Shown piece after piece: positions 26,048-41,007 of a DNA stretch of 64,000 nucleotides (within the stretch, counting starts at the first letter, position 1; the number at the start of each line of letters is the position of its first letter). The notes under the pieces were generated by a model. The model was given only the letters and a program-made list of their open reading frames with translations. It was not told the DNA's origin and searched no databases. Both the position numbers and the translations under genes were made by a program. Source of the stretch: Auanema rhodensis (taxonomy: Eukaryota > Nematoda > Chromadorea > Rhabditida > Rhabditidae). The DNA lies in assembly GCA_964057225.1 (NCBI GenBank), contig CAXKVF010000076.1, positions 434,001 to 498,000 of the forward strand, read 5' to 3'.

Positions 26048-27631
26048 TTCACGTGAAGCGAGTTACATACCAAGTGCACATCACGTGTACATTTAATTAG
26101 CATAAATTAAAGTTCACGTAAATTTCAAAGTCATGGTTACCATGCACCAATATCAATAAAAATTTGTTTTTAGACTAATATGGACATGAGCAATCTAATT
26201 TTGAGAACCGCATCTCTTTATCTTTCACGTGAAGCGAGTTACATACCAAGTGCACATCACGTGTACATTTAATTAGCATAAATTAAAGTTCACGTAAATT
26301 TCAAAGTCATCGTTACCATGCACCAATATCAATAAAAATTTGTTTTTAGACTAATATGGACATGGGGAATCTAATTTTGAAAACCGCATCTCTTTATCTT
26401 TCACGTGAAGCGAGTTACATACCAAGTGCACATCACGTTTACATTTAATTAGCATAAATTAAAGTTCACGTAAATTTCAAAGTCATGGTTACCATGAACC
26501 AATATCAATAAAAATTTATTTTTAGACTAATATGGACATGGGGAATCTAATTTTGAAAACCGCATCTCTTTATCTTTCACGTGAAGCGAGTTACATACCA
26601 AGTGCACATCACGTGTACATTTAATTAGCATAAATTAAAGTTCACGTAAATTTCAAAGTCATGGTTACCATGCACCAATATCGATAAAAATTTGTTTTTA
26701 GACTAATATGGACATGGGGAATCTAATTTTGAAAACCGCATCTCTTTATCTTTCACGTGAAGCGAGTTACATACCAAGTGCACATCACGTGTACATTTAA
26801 TTAGCATAAATTAAAGTTCACGTAAATTTCAAAGTCATGGTTACCATGCACCAATATCAATAAAAATTTGTTTTTAGACTAATATGGACATGGGGAATCT
26901 AATTTTAAAAACCGCATCTCTTCATCTTTCACGTGAAGCGAGTTACATACCAAGTGCACATCAAGTGTACATTTAATTAGCATAAATTAAAGTTCACGTA
27001 AATTTCAAAGTCATGGTTACCATGCACCAATATCAATAAAAATTTGTTTTTAGACTAATATGGACATGGGGAATCTAATTTTGAAAACCGCATCTCTTTA
27101 TCTTTCACGTGAAGCGAGTTACATACCAAGTGCACATCACGTGTACATTTAATTAGCATAAATTAAAGTTCACGTAAATTTCAAAGTCATGGTTACCATG
27201 CACCAATATCAATAAAAATTTGTTTTTAGACTAATATGGACATGGGGAATCTAATTTTGAGAACCGCATCTCTTCATCTTTCACGTGAAGCGAGTTACAT
27301 ACCAAGTGCACATCAAGTGTACATTTAATTAGCATAAATTAAAGTTCACGTAAATTTCAAAGTCATGGTTACCATGCACCAATATCAATAAAAATTTGTT
27401 TTTAGACTAATATGGACATGGGGAATCTAATTTTGAAAACCGCATCTCTTTATCTTTCACGTGAAGCGAGTTACATACCAAGTGCACATCACGTGTACAT
27501 TTAATTAGCATAAATTAAAGTTCACGTAAATTTCAAAGTCATGGTTACCATGCACCAATATCAATAAAAATTTGTTTTTAGACTAATATGGACATGGGGA
27601 ATCTAATTTTGAAAACCGCATCTCTTTATCT
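25344..27631. repeat. 13-monomer segment, copy 2 (partner 19360-21647)
   Basis: The marker order is identical to 19360-21647. A private change is TTTTAAAAACC (G156A) near 26905. The match stops at 27632, where an eight-T, 175-bp monomer follows. Confidence 0.87.
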
Positions 27632-27806
27632 TTCACGTGAAGCGAGTTACATACCAAGTGCACATCACGTGTACATTTAATTAGCATAAATTAAAGTTCA
27701 CGTAAATTTCAAAGTCATGGTTACCATGAAGCAATATCAATAAAAATTTTTTTTAGACTAATATGGACATGGGGAATCTAATTTTGAAAACCGCATCTCT
27801 TTATCT
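27632..27806. repeat. 175-bp monomer with an eight-T run
   Basis: After AAAAA this copy has eight T in place of TTTGTTTTT. It probably derives from the nine-T type at 22176, 23408 and 24992 by slippage in the T run. A G144A copy follows, as in those units. Confidence 0.88.
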
Positions 27807-28510
27807 TTCACGTGAAGCGAGTTACATACCAAGTGCACATCACGTGTACATTTAATTAGCATAAATTAAAGTTCACGTAAATTTCAAAGTCATGGTTACC
27901 ATGAAGCAATATCAATAAAAATTTGTTTTTAGACTAATATGGACATGGGAAATCTAATTTTGAAAACCGCATCTCTTTATCTTTCACGTGAAGCGAGTTA
28001 CATACCAAGTGCACATCACGTGTACATTTAATTAGCATAAATTAAAGTTCACGTAAATTTCAAAGTCATGGTTACCATGAACCAATATCAATAAAAATTT
28101 GTTTTTAGACTAATATGGACATGAGGAATCTAATTTTGAAAACCGCATCTCTTTATCTTTCACGTGAAGCGAGTTACATACCAAGTGCACTTCACGTGTA
28201 CATTTAATTAGCATAAATTAAAGTTCACGTAAATTTCAAAGTCGTGGTTACCATGCACCAATATCAATAAAAATTCGTTTTTAGACTAATATGGACATGG
28301 GGAATCTAATTTTGAAAACCGCATCTCTTTATCTTTCACGTGAAGCGAGTTACATATCAAGTGCACATCACGTGTACATTTAATTAGCATAAATTAAAGT
28401 TCACGTAAATTTCAAAGTCATGGTTACCATGCACCAATATCAATAAAAATTTGTTTTTAGACTAATATGGACATGGGGAATCTAATTTTGAAAACCGCAT
28501 CTCTTTATCT

Positions 28511-28862
28511 TTCACGTGAAGCGAGTTACATACCAAGTGCACATCACGTGTACATTTAATTAGCATAAATTAAAGTTCACGTAAATTTCAAAGTCGTGGT
28601 TACCATGCACCAATATCAATAAAAATTCGTTTTTAGACTAATATGGACATGGGGAATCTAACTTTGAAAACCGCATCTCTTTATCTTTCACGTGAAGCGA
28701 GTTACATACCAAGTGCACATCACGTGTACATTTAATTAGCATAAATTAAAGTTCACGTAAATTTCAAAGTTATGGTTACCATGCACCAATATCATTAAAA
28801 ATTTGTTTTTAGACTAATATGGACATGAGGAATCTAATTTTGAAAACCACATCTCTTTATCT
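28511..28862. repeat. Two-monomer marker pair (also 30622-30973 and 32382-32733)
   Basis: The first monomer has A86G, T118C and T152C; the second has C85T, G142A and G163A. The pair recurs at 30622 and 32382. TCATTAAA in the second monomer is present here and at 32558 but not at 30798, so the latter diverged or was converted. Confidence 0.82.
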
Positions 28863-30270
28863 TTCACGTGAAGCGAGTTACATACCAAGTGCACATCACG
28901 TGTACATTTAATTAGCATAAATTAAAGTTCACGTAAATTTCAAAGTCATGGTTACCATGCACCAATATCAATAAAAATTTGTTTTTAGACTAATATGGAC
29001 ATGGGGAATCTAATTTTGAAAACCGCATCTCTTTATATTTCACGTGAAGCGAGTTACATACCAAGTGCACATCACGTGTACATTTAATTAGCATAAATTA
29101 AAGTTCACGTAAATTTCAAAGTCATGGTTACCATGCACCAATATCAATAAAAATTTGTTTTTAGACTAATATGGACATGGGGAATCTAATTTTGAAAACC
29201 GCATCTCTTTATCTTTCACGTGAAGCGAGTTACATACCAAGTGCACATCACGTTTACATTTAATTAGCATAAATTAAAGTTCACGTAAATTTCAAAGTCA
29301 TGGTTACCATGAACCAATATCAATAAAAATTTGTTTTTAGACTAATATGGACATGGGGAATCTAATTTTGAAAACCGCATCTCTTTATCTTTCACGTGAA
29401 GCGAGTTACATACCAAGTGCACATCACGTGTACATTTAATTAGCATAAATTAAAGTTCACGTAAATTTCAAAGTCATGGTTACCATGCACCAATATCAAT
29501 AAAAATTTGTTTTTAGACTAATATGGACATGGGGAATCTAATTTTGAAAACCGCATCTCTTTATCTTTCACGTGAAGCGAGTTACATACCAAGTGCACAT
29601 CACGTGTACATTTAATTAGCATAAATTAAAGTTCACGTAAATTTCAAAGTCATGGTTACCATGCACCAATATCAATAAAAATTTGTTTTTAGACTAATAT
29701 GGACATGGGGAATCTAATTTTGAGAACCGCATCTCTTCATCTTTCACGTGAAGCGAGTTACATACCAAGTGCACATCAAGTGTACATTTAATTAGCATAA
29801 ATTAAAGTTCACGTAAATTTCAAAGTCATGGTTACCATGCACCAATATCAATAAAAATTTGTTTTTAGACTAATATGGACATGGGGAATCTAATTTTGAA
29901 AACCGCATCTCTTTATCTTTCACGTCAAGCGAGTTACATACCAAGTGCACATCACGTGTACATTTAATTAGCATAAATTAAAGTTCACGTAAATTTCAAA
30001 GTCATGGTTACCATGCACCAATATCAATAAAAATTTGTTTTTAGACTAATATGGACATGGGGAATCTAATTTTGAAAACCGCATCTCTTTATCTTTCACG
30101 TGAAGCGAGTTACATACCAAGTGCACATCACGTGTACATTTAATTAGCATAAATTAAAGTTCACGTAAATTTCAAAGTCATGGTTACCATGAAGCAATAT
30201 CAATAAAAATTTGTTTTTAGACTAATATGGACATGGGGAATCTAATTTTGAAAACCGCATCTCTTTATCT

Positions 30271-30445
30271 TTTACGTGAAGCGAGTTACATACCAAGTGC
30301 ACATCAAGTGTACATTTAATTAGCATAAATTAAAGTTCACGTAAATTTCAAAGTCATGGTTACCATGCACCAATATCAATAAAAATTTTTTTTTAGACTA
30401 ATATGGACATGGGGAATCTAATTTTAAAACCGCATCTCTTTATCT
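30271..30445. repeat. 175-bp monomer, one G lost in TTTTGAAAACC
   Basis: This copy reads TTTTAAAACC. It also carries C3T, C37A and a nine-T run, mixing markers that elsewhere lie on different monomers, as expected of an exchange product. Confidence 0.85.
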
Positions 30446-30621
30446 TTCACGTGAAGCGAGTTACATACCAAGTGCACATCACGTGTACATTTAATTAGCA
30501 TAAATTAAAGTTCACGTAAATTTCAAAGTCATGGTTACCATGAAGCAATATCAATAAAAATTTGTTTTTAGACTAATATGGACATGGGGAATCTAATTTT
30601 GAAAACCGCATCTCTTTATCT

Positions 30622-30973
30622 TTCACGTGAAGCGAGTTACATACCAAGTGCACATCACGTGTACATTTAATTAGCATAAATTAAAGTTCACGTAAATTTC
30701 AAAGTCGTGGTTACCATGCACCAATATCAATAAAAATTCGTTTTTAGACTAATATGGACATGGGGAATCTAACTTTGAAAACCGCATCTCTTTATCTTTC
30801 ACGTGAAGCGAGTTACATACCAAGTGCACATCACGTGTACATTTAATTAGCATAAATTAAAGTTCACGTAAATTTCAAAGTTATGGTTACCATGCACCAA
30901 TATCAATAAAAATTTGTTTTTAGACTAATATGGACATGAGGAATCTAATTTTGAAAACCACATCTCTTTATCT
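30622..30973. repeat. Two-monomer marker pair, second copy
   Basis: A86G + T118C + T152C is followed by C85T + G142A + G163A, as at 28511-28862, but without the TCATTAAA change. Confidence 0.8.
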
Positions 30974-32381
30974 TTCACGTGAAGCGAGTTACATACCAAG
31001 TGCACATCACGTGTACATTTAATTAGCATAAATTAAAGTTCACGTAAATTTCAAAGTCATGGTTACCATGCACCAATATCAATAAAAATTTGTTTTTAGA
31101 CTAATATGGACATGAGCAATCTAATTTTGAGAACCGCATCTCTTTATCTTTCACGTGAAGCGAGTTACATACCAAGTGCACATCACGTGTACATTTAATT
31201 AGCATAAATTAAAGTTCACGTAAATTTCAAAGTCATGGTTACCATGCACCAATATCAATAAAAATTTGTTTTTAGACTAATATGGACATGGGGAATCTAA
31301 TTTTGAAAACCGCATCACTTTATCTTTCACGTGAAGCGAGTTACATACCAAGTGCACATCACGTGTACATTTAATTAGCATAAATTAAAGTTCACGTAAA
31401 TTTCAAAGTCATGGTTACCATGCACCAATATCAATAAAAATTTGTTTTTAGACTAATATGGACATGGGGAATCTAATTTTGAGAACCGCATCTCTTTATC
31501 TTTCACGTGAAGCGAGTTACATACCAAGTGCACATCACGTGTACATTTAATTAGCATAAATTAAAGTTCACGTAAATTTCAAAGTCATGGTTACCATGAA
31601 CCAATATCAATAAAAATCTGTTTTTAGACTAATATGGACATGGGGAATCTAATTTTGAAAACCGCATCTCTTTATCTTTCACGTGAAGCGAGTTACATAC
31701 CAAGTGCACATCACGTGTACATTTAATTAGCATAAATTAAAGTTCACGTAAATTTCAAAGTCATGGTTACCATGCACCAATATCAATAAAAATTTGTTTT
31801 TAGACTAATATGGACATGGGGAATCTAATTTTGAGAACCGCATCTCTTCATCTTTCACGTGAAGCGAGTTACATACCAAGTGCACATCAAGTGTACATTT
31901 AATTAGCATAAATTAAAGTTCACGTAAATTTCAAAGTCATGGTTACCATGCACCAATATCAATAAAAATTTGTTTTTAGACTAATATGGACATGGGGAAT
32001 CTAATTTTGAGAACCGCATCTCTTCATCTTTCACGTGAAGCGAGTTACATACCAAGTGCACATCAAGTGTACATTTAATTAGCATAAATTAAAGTTCACG
32101 TAAATTTCAAAGTCATGGTTACCATGCACCAATATCAATAAAAATTTGTTTTTAGACTAATATGGACATGGGGAATCTAATTTTGAAAACCGCATCTCTT
32201 TATCTTTCACGTGAAGCGAGTTACATACCAAGTGCACATCACGTGTACATTTAATTAGCATAAATTAAAGTTCACGTAAATTTCAAAGTCATGGTTACCA
32301 TGAACCAATATCAATAACAATTTGTTTTTAGACTAATATGGACATGGGGAATCTAATTTTGAAAACCGCATCTCTTTATCT

Positions 32382-32733
32382 TTCACGTGAAGCGAGTTAC
32401 ATACCAAGTGCACATCACGTGTACATTTAATTAGCATAAATTAAAGTTCACGTAAATTTCAAAGTCGTGGTTACCATGCACCAATATCAATAAAAATTCG
32501 TTTTTAGACTAATATGGACATGGGGAATCTAACTTTGAAAACCGCATCTCTTTATCTTTCACGTGAAGCGAGTTACATACCAAGTGCACATCACGTGTAC
32601 ATTTAATTAGCATAAATTAAAGTTCACGTAAATTTCAAAGTTATGGTTACCATGCACCAATATCATTAAAAATTTGTTTTTAGACTAATATGGACATGAG
32701 GAATCTAATTTTGAAAACCACATCTCTTTATCT
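32382..32733. repeat. Two-monomer marker pair, third copy
   Basis: This carries the same paired markers as 28511-28862, including TCATTAAA. It is followed by a G142A + G144C + A158G monomer, as at 30974. Confidence 0.82.
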
Positions 32734-32909
32734 TTCACGTGAAGCGAGTTACATACCAAGTGCACATCACGTGTACATTTAATTAGCATAAATTAAAGTT
32801 CACGTAAATTTCAAAGTCATGGTTACCATGCACCAATATCAATAAAAATTTGTTTTTAGACTAATATGGACATGAGCAATCTAATTTTGAGAACCGCATC
32901 TCTTTATCT

Positions 32910-33613
32910 TTCACGTGAAGCGAGTTACATACCAAGTGCACATCACGTGTACATTTAATTAGCATAAATTAAAGTTCACGTAAATTTCAAAGTCATGGTT
33001 ACCATGCACCAATATTAATAAAAATTTGTTTTTAGACTAATATGGACATGGGGAATCTAATTTTGAAAACCGCATCTCTTTCTCTTTCACGTGAAGCGAG
33101 TTACATACCAAGTGCACATCAAGTGTACATTTAATTAGCATAAATTAAAGTTCACGTAAATTTCAAAGTCATGGTTACCATGAAGCAATATCAATAAAAA
33201 TTTGTTTTTAGACTAATATGGACATGGGGAATCTAATTTTGAAAACCGCATCTCTTTATCTTTCACGTGAAGCGAGTTACATACCAAGTGCACATCACGT
33301 GTACATTTAATTAGCATAAATTAAAGTTCACGTAAATTTCAAAGTCATGGTTACCATGCACCAATATTAATAAAAATTTGTTTTTAGACTAATATGGACA
33401 TGGGGAATCTAATTTTGAAAACCGCATCTCTTTCTCTTTCACGTGAAGCGAGTTACATACCAAGTGCACATCAAGTGTACATTTAATTAGCATAAATTAA
33501 AGTTCACGTAAATTTCAAAGTCATGGTTACCATGAAGCAATATCAATAAAAATTTGTTTTTAGACTAATATGGACATGGGGAATCTAATTTTGAAAACCG
33601 CATCTCTTTATCT
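32910..33613. repeat. Tandem duplication of a dimer (2 x 352 bp)
   Basis: Monomers at 32910 and 33262 share AATATTAATA and CTTTCTCTTTC. Those at 33086 and 33438 share C37A with C98A/C100G. The two dimers look identical to the eye, suggesting a recent event. Confidence 0.85.
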
Positions 33614-34493
33614 TTCACGTGAAGCGAGTTACATACCAAGTGCACATCACGTGTACATTTAATTAGCATAAATTAAAGTTCACGTAAATTTCAAAGTCAT
33701 GGTTACCATGAACCAATATCAATAAAAATTTGTTTTTAGACTAATATGGACATGAGGAATCTAATTTTGAAAACCGCATCTCTTTATCTTTCACGTGAAG
33801 CGAGTTACATACCAAGTGCACTTCACGTGTACATTTAATTAGCATAAATTAAAGTTCACGTAAATTTCAAAGTCGTGGTTACCATGCACCAATATCAGTA
33901 AAAATTTGTTTTTAGACTAATATGGACATGGGGAATCTAATTTTGAAAACCGCATCTCTTTATCTTTCACGTGAAGCGAGTTACATACCAAGTGCACATC
34001 ACGTGTACATTTAATTAGCATAAATTAAAGTTCACGTAAATTTCAAAGTCGTGGTTACCATGCACCAATATCAATAAAAATTCGTTTTTAGACTAATATG
34101 GACATGGGGAATCTAACTTTGAAAACCGCATCTCTTTATCTTTCACGTGAAGCGAGTTACATACCAAGTGCACATCACGTGTACATTTAATTAGCATAAA
34201 TTAAAGTTCACGTAAATTTCAAAGTCATGGTTACCATGCACCAATATCAATAAAAATTTGTTTTTAGACTAATATGGACATGGGGAATCTAATTTTGAAA
34301 ACCGCATCTCTTTATCTTTCACGTGAAGCGAGTTACATACCAAGTGCACATCACGTGTACATTTAATTAGCATAAATTAAAGTTCACGTAAATTTCAAAG
34401 TCATGGTTACCATGCACCAATATCAATAAAAATTTGTTTTTAGACTAATATGGACATGAGGAATCTAATTTTGAAAACCGCATCTCTTTATCT

Positions 34494-36253
34494 TTCACGT
34501 GAAGCGAGTTACATACCAAGTGCACATCACGTGTACATTTAATTAGCATAAATTAAAGTTCACGTAAATTTCAAAGTCATGGTTACCATGCACCAATATC
34601 AATAAAAATTTGTTTTTAGACTAATATGGACATGGGGAATCAAATTTTGAAAACCGCATCTCTTTATCTTTCACGTGAAGCGAGTTACATACCAAGTGCA
34701 CATCACGTGTACATTTAATTAGCATAAATTAAAGTTCACGTAAATTTCAAAGTCATGGTTACCATGAACCAATATCAATAAAAATTTGTTTTTTGACTAA
34801 TATGGACATGGGGAATCTAATTTTGAAAACCGCATCTCTTTATCTTTCACGTGAAGCGAGTTACATACCAAGTGCACATCACGTGTACATTTAATTAGCA
34901 TAAATTAAAGTTCACGTAAATTTCAAAGTCATGGTTACCATGCACCAATATCAATAAAAATTTGTTTTTAGACTAATATGGACATGAGGAATCTAATTTT
35001 GAAAACCGCATCTCTTTATCTTTCACGTGAAGCGAGTTACATACCAAGTGCACATCACGTGTACATTTAATTAGCATAAATTAAAGTTCACGTAAATTTC
35101 AAAGTCATGGTTACCATGCACCAATATCAATAAAAATTTGTTTTTAGACTAATATGGACATGAGGAATCTAATTTTGAAAACCGCATCTCTTTATCTTTC
35201 ACGTGAAGCGAGTTACATACCAAGTGCACATCACGTGTACATTTAATTAGCATAAATTAAAGTTCACGTAAATTTCAAAGTCATGGTTACCATGCACCAA
35301 TATCAATAAAAATTTGTTTTTAGACTAATACGGACATGAGGAATCTAATTTTGAAAACCGCATCTCTTTATCTTTCACGTGAAGCGAGTTACATACCAAG
35401 TGCACATCACGTGTACATTTAATTAGCATAAATTAAAGTTCACGTAAATTTCAAAGTCATGGTTACCATGCACCAATATCAATAAAAATTTGTTTTTAGA
35501 CTAATATGGACATGAGGAATCTAATTTTGAAAACCGCATCTCTTTATCTTTCACGTGAAGCGAGTTACATACCAAGTGCACATCACGTGTACATTTAATT
35601 AGCATAAATTAAAGTTCACGTAAATTTCAAAGTCGTGGTTACCATGCACCAATATCAATAAAAATTCGTTTTTAGACTAATATGGACATGGGGAATCTAA
35701 CTTTGAAAACCGCATCTCTTTATCTTTCACGTGAAGCGAGTTACATACCAAGTGCACATCACGTTTACATTTAATTAGCATAAATTAAAGTTCACGTAAA
35801 TTTCAAAGTCATGGTTACCATGCACCAATATCAATAAAAATTTGTTTTTAGACTAATATGGACATGAGGAATCTAATTTTGAAAACCGCATCTCTTTATC
35901 TTTCACGTGAAGCGAGTTACATACCAAGTGCACATCACGTGTACATTTAATTAGCATAAATTAAAGTTCACGTAAATTTCAAAGTCATGGTTACCATGCA
36001 CCAATATCAATAAAAATTTGTTTTTAGACTAATATGGACATGGGGAATCAAATTTTGAAAACCGCATCTCTTTATCTTTCACGTGAAGCGAGTTACATAC
36101 CAAGTGCACATCACGTGTACATTTAATTAGCATAAATTGAAGTTCACGTAAATTTCAAAGTCATGGTTACCATGCACCAATATCAATAAAAATTTGTTTT
36201 TAGACTAATATGGACATGGGGAATCTAATTTTGAAAACCGCATCTCTTTATCT
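34494..36253. repeat. Ten-monomer segment, copy 1 (partner 37486-39245)
   Basis: The monomer types in order are T149A; C98A + A125T; four with G142A; A86G + T118C + T152C; one with G142A; T149A; one without these marks. The same order recurs at 37486 (+2992 bp, 17 monomers) and at 57900. Private changes include the CGGACATG copy near 35330 and G40T at 35726. Confidence 0.82.
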
Positions 36254-37485
36254 TTCACGTGAAGCGAGTTACATACCAAGTGCACATCACGTGTACATTT
36301 AATTAGCATAAATTAAAGTTCACGTAAATTTCAAAGTCATGGTTACCATGCACCAATATCAATAAAAATTTGTTTTTAGACTAATATGGACATGGGGAAT
36401 CAAATTTTGAAAACCGCATCTCTTTATCTTTCACGTGAAGCGAGTTACATACCAAGTGCACATCACGTGTACATTTAATTAGCATAAATTAAAGTTCACG
36501 TAAATTTCAAAGTCATGGTTACCATGCACCAATATCAGTAAAAATTTGTTTTTAGACTAATATGGACATGAGGAATCTAATTTTGAAAACCGCATCTCTT
36601 TATCTTTCACGTGAAGCGAGTTACATACCAAGTGCACATCACGTGTACATTTAATTAGCATAAATTGAAGTTCACGTAAATTTCAAAGTCATGGTTACCA
36701 TGCACCAATATCAATAAAAATTTGTTTTTAGACTAATATGGACATGAGCAATCTAATTTTGAGAACCGCATCTCTTTATCTTTCACGTGAAGCGAGTTAC
36801 ATACCAAGTGCACATCACGTGTACATTTAATTAGCATAAATTAAAGTTCACGTAAATTTCAAAGTCATGGTTACCATGAACCAATATCAATAAAAATTTG
36901 TTTTTAGACTAATATGGACATGAGGAATCTAATTTTGAAAACCGCATCTCTTTATCTTTCACGTGAAGCGAGTTACATACCAAGTGCACATCACGTGTAC
37001 ATTTAATTAGCATAAATTAAAGTTCACGTAAATTTCAAAGTCATGGTTACCATGCACCAATATCAATAAAAATTTGTTTTTAGACTAATATGGACATGGG
37101 GAATCAAATTTTGAAAACCGCATCTCTTTATCTTTCACGTGAAGCGAGTTACATACCAAGTGCACATCACGTGTACATTTAATTAGCATAAATTAAAGTT
37201 CACGTAAATTTCAAAGTCATGGTTACCATGAACCAATATCAATAAAAATTTGTTTTTTGACTAATATGGACATGGGGAATCTAATTTTGAAAACCGCATC
37301 TCTTTATCTTTCACGTGAAGCGAGTTACATACCAAGTGCACATCACGTGTACATTTAATTAGCATAAATTAAAGTTCACGTAAATTTCAAAGTCATGGTT
37401 ACCATGAACCAATATCAATAAAAATTTGTTTTTAGACTAATATGGACATGAGGAATCTAATTTTGAAAACCGCATCTCTTTATCT

Positions 37486-39773
37486 TTCACGTGAAGCGAG
37501 TTACATACCAAGTGCACATCACGTGTACATTTAATTAGCATAAATTAAAGTTCACATAAATTTCAAAGTCATGGTTACCATGCACCAATATCAATAAAAA
37601 TTTGTTTTTAGACTAATATGGACATGGGGAATCAAATTTTGAAAACCGCATCTCTTTATCTTTCACGTGAAGCGAGTTACATACCAAGTGCACATCACGT
37701 GTACATTTAATTAGCATAAATTAAAGTTCACGTAAATTTCAAAGTCATGGTTACCATGAACCAATATCAATAAAAATTTGTTTTTTGACTAATATGGACA
37801 TGGGGAATCTAATTTTGAAAACCGCATCTCTTTATCTTTCACGTGAAGCGAGTTACATACCAAGTGCACATCACGTGTACATTTAATTAGCATAAATTAA
37901 AGTTCACGTAAATTTCAAAGTCATGGTTACCATGCACCAATATCAATAAAAATTTGTTTTTAGACTAATATGGACATGAGGAATCTAATTTTGAAAACCG
38001 CATCTCTTTATCTTTCACGTGAAGCGAGTTACATACCAAGTGCACATCACGTGTACATTTAATTAGCATAAATTAAAGTTCACGTAAATTTCAAAGTCAT
38101 GGTTACCATGCACCAATATCAATAAAAATTTGTTTTTAGACTAATATGGACATGAGGAATCTAATTTTGAAAACCGCATCTCTTTATCTTTCACGTGAAG
38201 CGAGTTACATACCAAGTGCACATCACGTGTACATTTAATTAGCATAAATTAAAGTTCACGTAAATTTCAAAGTCATGGTTACCATGCACCAATATCAATA
38301 AAAATTTGTTTTTAGACTAATATGGACATGAGGAATCTAATTTTGAAAACCGCATCTCTTTATCTTTCACGTGAAGCGAGTTACATACCAAGTGCACATC
38401 ACGTGTACATTTAATTAGCATAAATTAAAGTTCACGTAAATTTCAAAGTCATGGTTACCATGCACCAATATCAATAAAAATTTGTTTTTAGACTAATATG
38501 GACATGAGGAATCTAATTTTGAAAACCGCATCTCTTTATCTTTCACGTGAAGCGAGTTACATACCAAGTGCACATCACGTGTACATTTAATTAGCATAAA
38601 TTAAAGTTCACGTAAATTTCAAAGTCGTGGTTACCATGCACCAATATCAATAAAAATTCGTTTTTAGACTAATATGGACATGGGGAATCTAACTTTGAAA
38701 ACCGCATCTCTTTATCTTTCACGTGAAGCGAGTTACATACCAAGTGCACATCACGTGTACATTTAATTAGCATAAATTAAAGTTCACGTAAATTTCAAAG
38801 TCATGGTTACCATGCACCAATATCAATGAAAATTTGTTTTTAGACTAATATGGACATGAGGAATCTAATTTTGAAAACCGCATCTCTTTATCTTTCACGT
38901 GAAGCGAGTTACATACCAAGTGCACATCACGTGTACATTTAATTAGCATAAATTAAAGTTCACGTAAATTTCAAAGTCATGGTTACCATGCACCAATATC
39001 AATAAAAATTTGTTTTTAGACTAATATGGACATGGGGAATCAAATTTTGAAAACCGCATCTCTTTATCTTTCACGTGAAGCGAGTTACATACCAAGTGCA
39101 CATCACGTGTACATTTAATTAGCATAAATTAAAGTTCACGTAAATTTCAAAGTCATGGTTACCATGCACCAATATCAATAAAAATTTGTTTTTAGACTAA
39201 TATGGACATGGGGAATCTAATTTTGAAAACCGCATCTCTTTATCTTTCACGTGAAGCGAGTTACATACCAAGTGCACATCACGTGTACATTTAATTAGCA
39301 TAAATTAAAGTTCACGTAAATTTCAAAGTCATGGTTACCATGCACCAATATCAATAAAAATTTGTTTTTAGACTAATATGGACATGGGGAATCTAATTTT
39401 GAAAACCGCATCTCTTTATCTTTCACGTGAAGCGAGTTACATACCAAGTGCACATCACGTGTACATTTAATTAGCATAAATTAAAGTTCACGTAAATTTC
39501 AAAGTCGTGGTTACCATGCACCAATATCAATAAAAATTTGTTTTTAGACTAATATGGACATGGGGAATCTAACTTTGAAAACCGCATCTCTTTATCTTTC
39601 ACGTGAAGCGAGTTACATACCAAGTGCACATCACGTGTACATTTAATTAGCATAAATTAAAGTTCACGTAAATTTCAAAGTCATGGTTACCATGCACCAA
39701 TATCAATAAAAATTTGTTTTTAGACTAATATGGACATGAGGAATCTAATTTTGAAAACCGCATCTCTTTATCT
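37486..39773. repeat. 13-monomer segment shared with 57900-60187
   Basis: This continues the ten-type order of 34494-36253 with an unmarked copy, an A86G + T152C copy and a G142A copy. The 13-type order is repeated at 57900-60187, offset 20414 bp, which is 116 monomers less the 2 bp of net length change between. T118C is missing at 39422. Confidence 0.8.
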
Positions 39774-40829
39774 TTCACGTGAAGCGAGTTACATACCAAG
39801 TGCACATCACGTGTACATTTAATTAGCATAAATTAAAGTTCACGTAAATTTCAAAGTCATGGTTACCATGCACCAATATCAATAAAAATTTGTTTTTAGA
39901 CTAATATGGACATGGGGAATCTAACTTTGAAAACCGCATCTCTTTATCTTTCACGTGAAGCGAGTTACATACCAAGTGCACATCACGTGTACATTTAATT
40001 AGCATAAATTAAAGTTCACGTAAATTTCAAAGTCATGGTTACCATGCACCAATATCAATGAAAATTTGTTTTTAGACTAATATGGACATGAGGAATCTAA
40101 TTTTGAAAACCGCATCTCTTTATCTTTCACGTGAAGCGAGTTACATACCAAGTGCACATCACGTGTACATTTAATTAGCATAAATTAAAGTTCACGTAAA
40201 TTTCAAAGTCATGGTTACCATGCACCAATATCAATAAAAATTTGTTTTTAGACTAATATGGACATGGGGAATCAAATTTTGAAAACCGCATCTCTTTATC
40301 TTTCACGTGAAGCGAGTTACATACCAAGTGCACATCACGTGTACATTTAATTAGCATAAATTAAAGTTCACGTAAATTTCAAAGTCATGGTTACCATGCA
40401 CCAATATCAATAAAAATTTGTTTTTAGACTAATATGGACATGGGGAATCTAATTTTGAAAACCGCATCTCTTTATCTTTCACGTGAAGCGAGTTACATAC
40501 CAAGTGCACATCACGTGTACATTTAATTAGCATAAATTAAAGTTCACGTAAATTTCAAAGTCATGGTTACCATGCACCAATATCAATAAAAATTTGTTTT
40601 TAGACTAATATGGACATGAGGAATCTAATTTTGAAAACCGCATCTCTTTATCTTTCACGTGAAGCGAGTTACATACCAAGTGCACATCACGTGTACATTT
40701 AATTAGCATAAATTAAAGTTCACGTAAATTTCAAAGTCATGGTTACCATGCACCAATATCAATAAAAATTTGTTTTTAGACTAATATGGACATGGGGAAT
40801 CAAATTTTGAAAACCGCATCTCTTTATCT

Positions 40830-41007
40830 TTCACGTGAAGCGAGTTACATACCAAGTGCACATCACGTGTACATTTAATTAGCATAAATTAAAGTTCACG
40901 TAAATTTCAAAGTCATGGTTACCATGAACCAATATCAATAAAAATTTGTTTTTAGACTAATATGGACATGAGGAATCTAATTTTGAAAACCGCATCTCTT
41001 TTTTTCT
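40830..41007. repeat. 178-bp monomer with a seven-T run near its end
   Basis: After CTC this copy has seven T before CTTTC instead of TTTAT, adding two bases. It also has C98A and G142A. The next copy carries C98A and A125T. The same pair recurs at 60364-60541 and 61070-61247. Confidence 0.9.
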
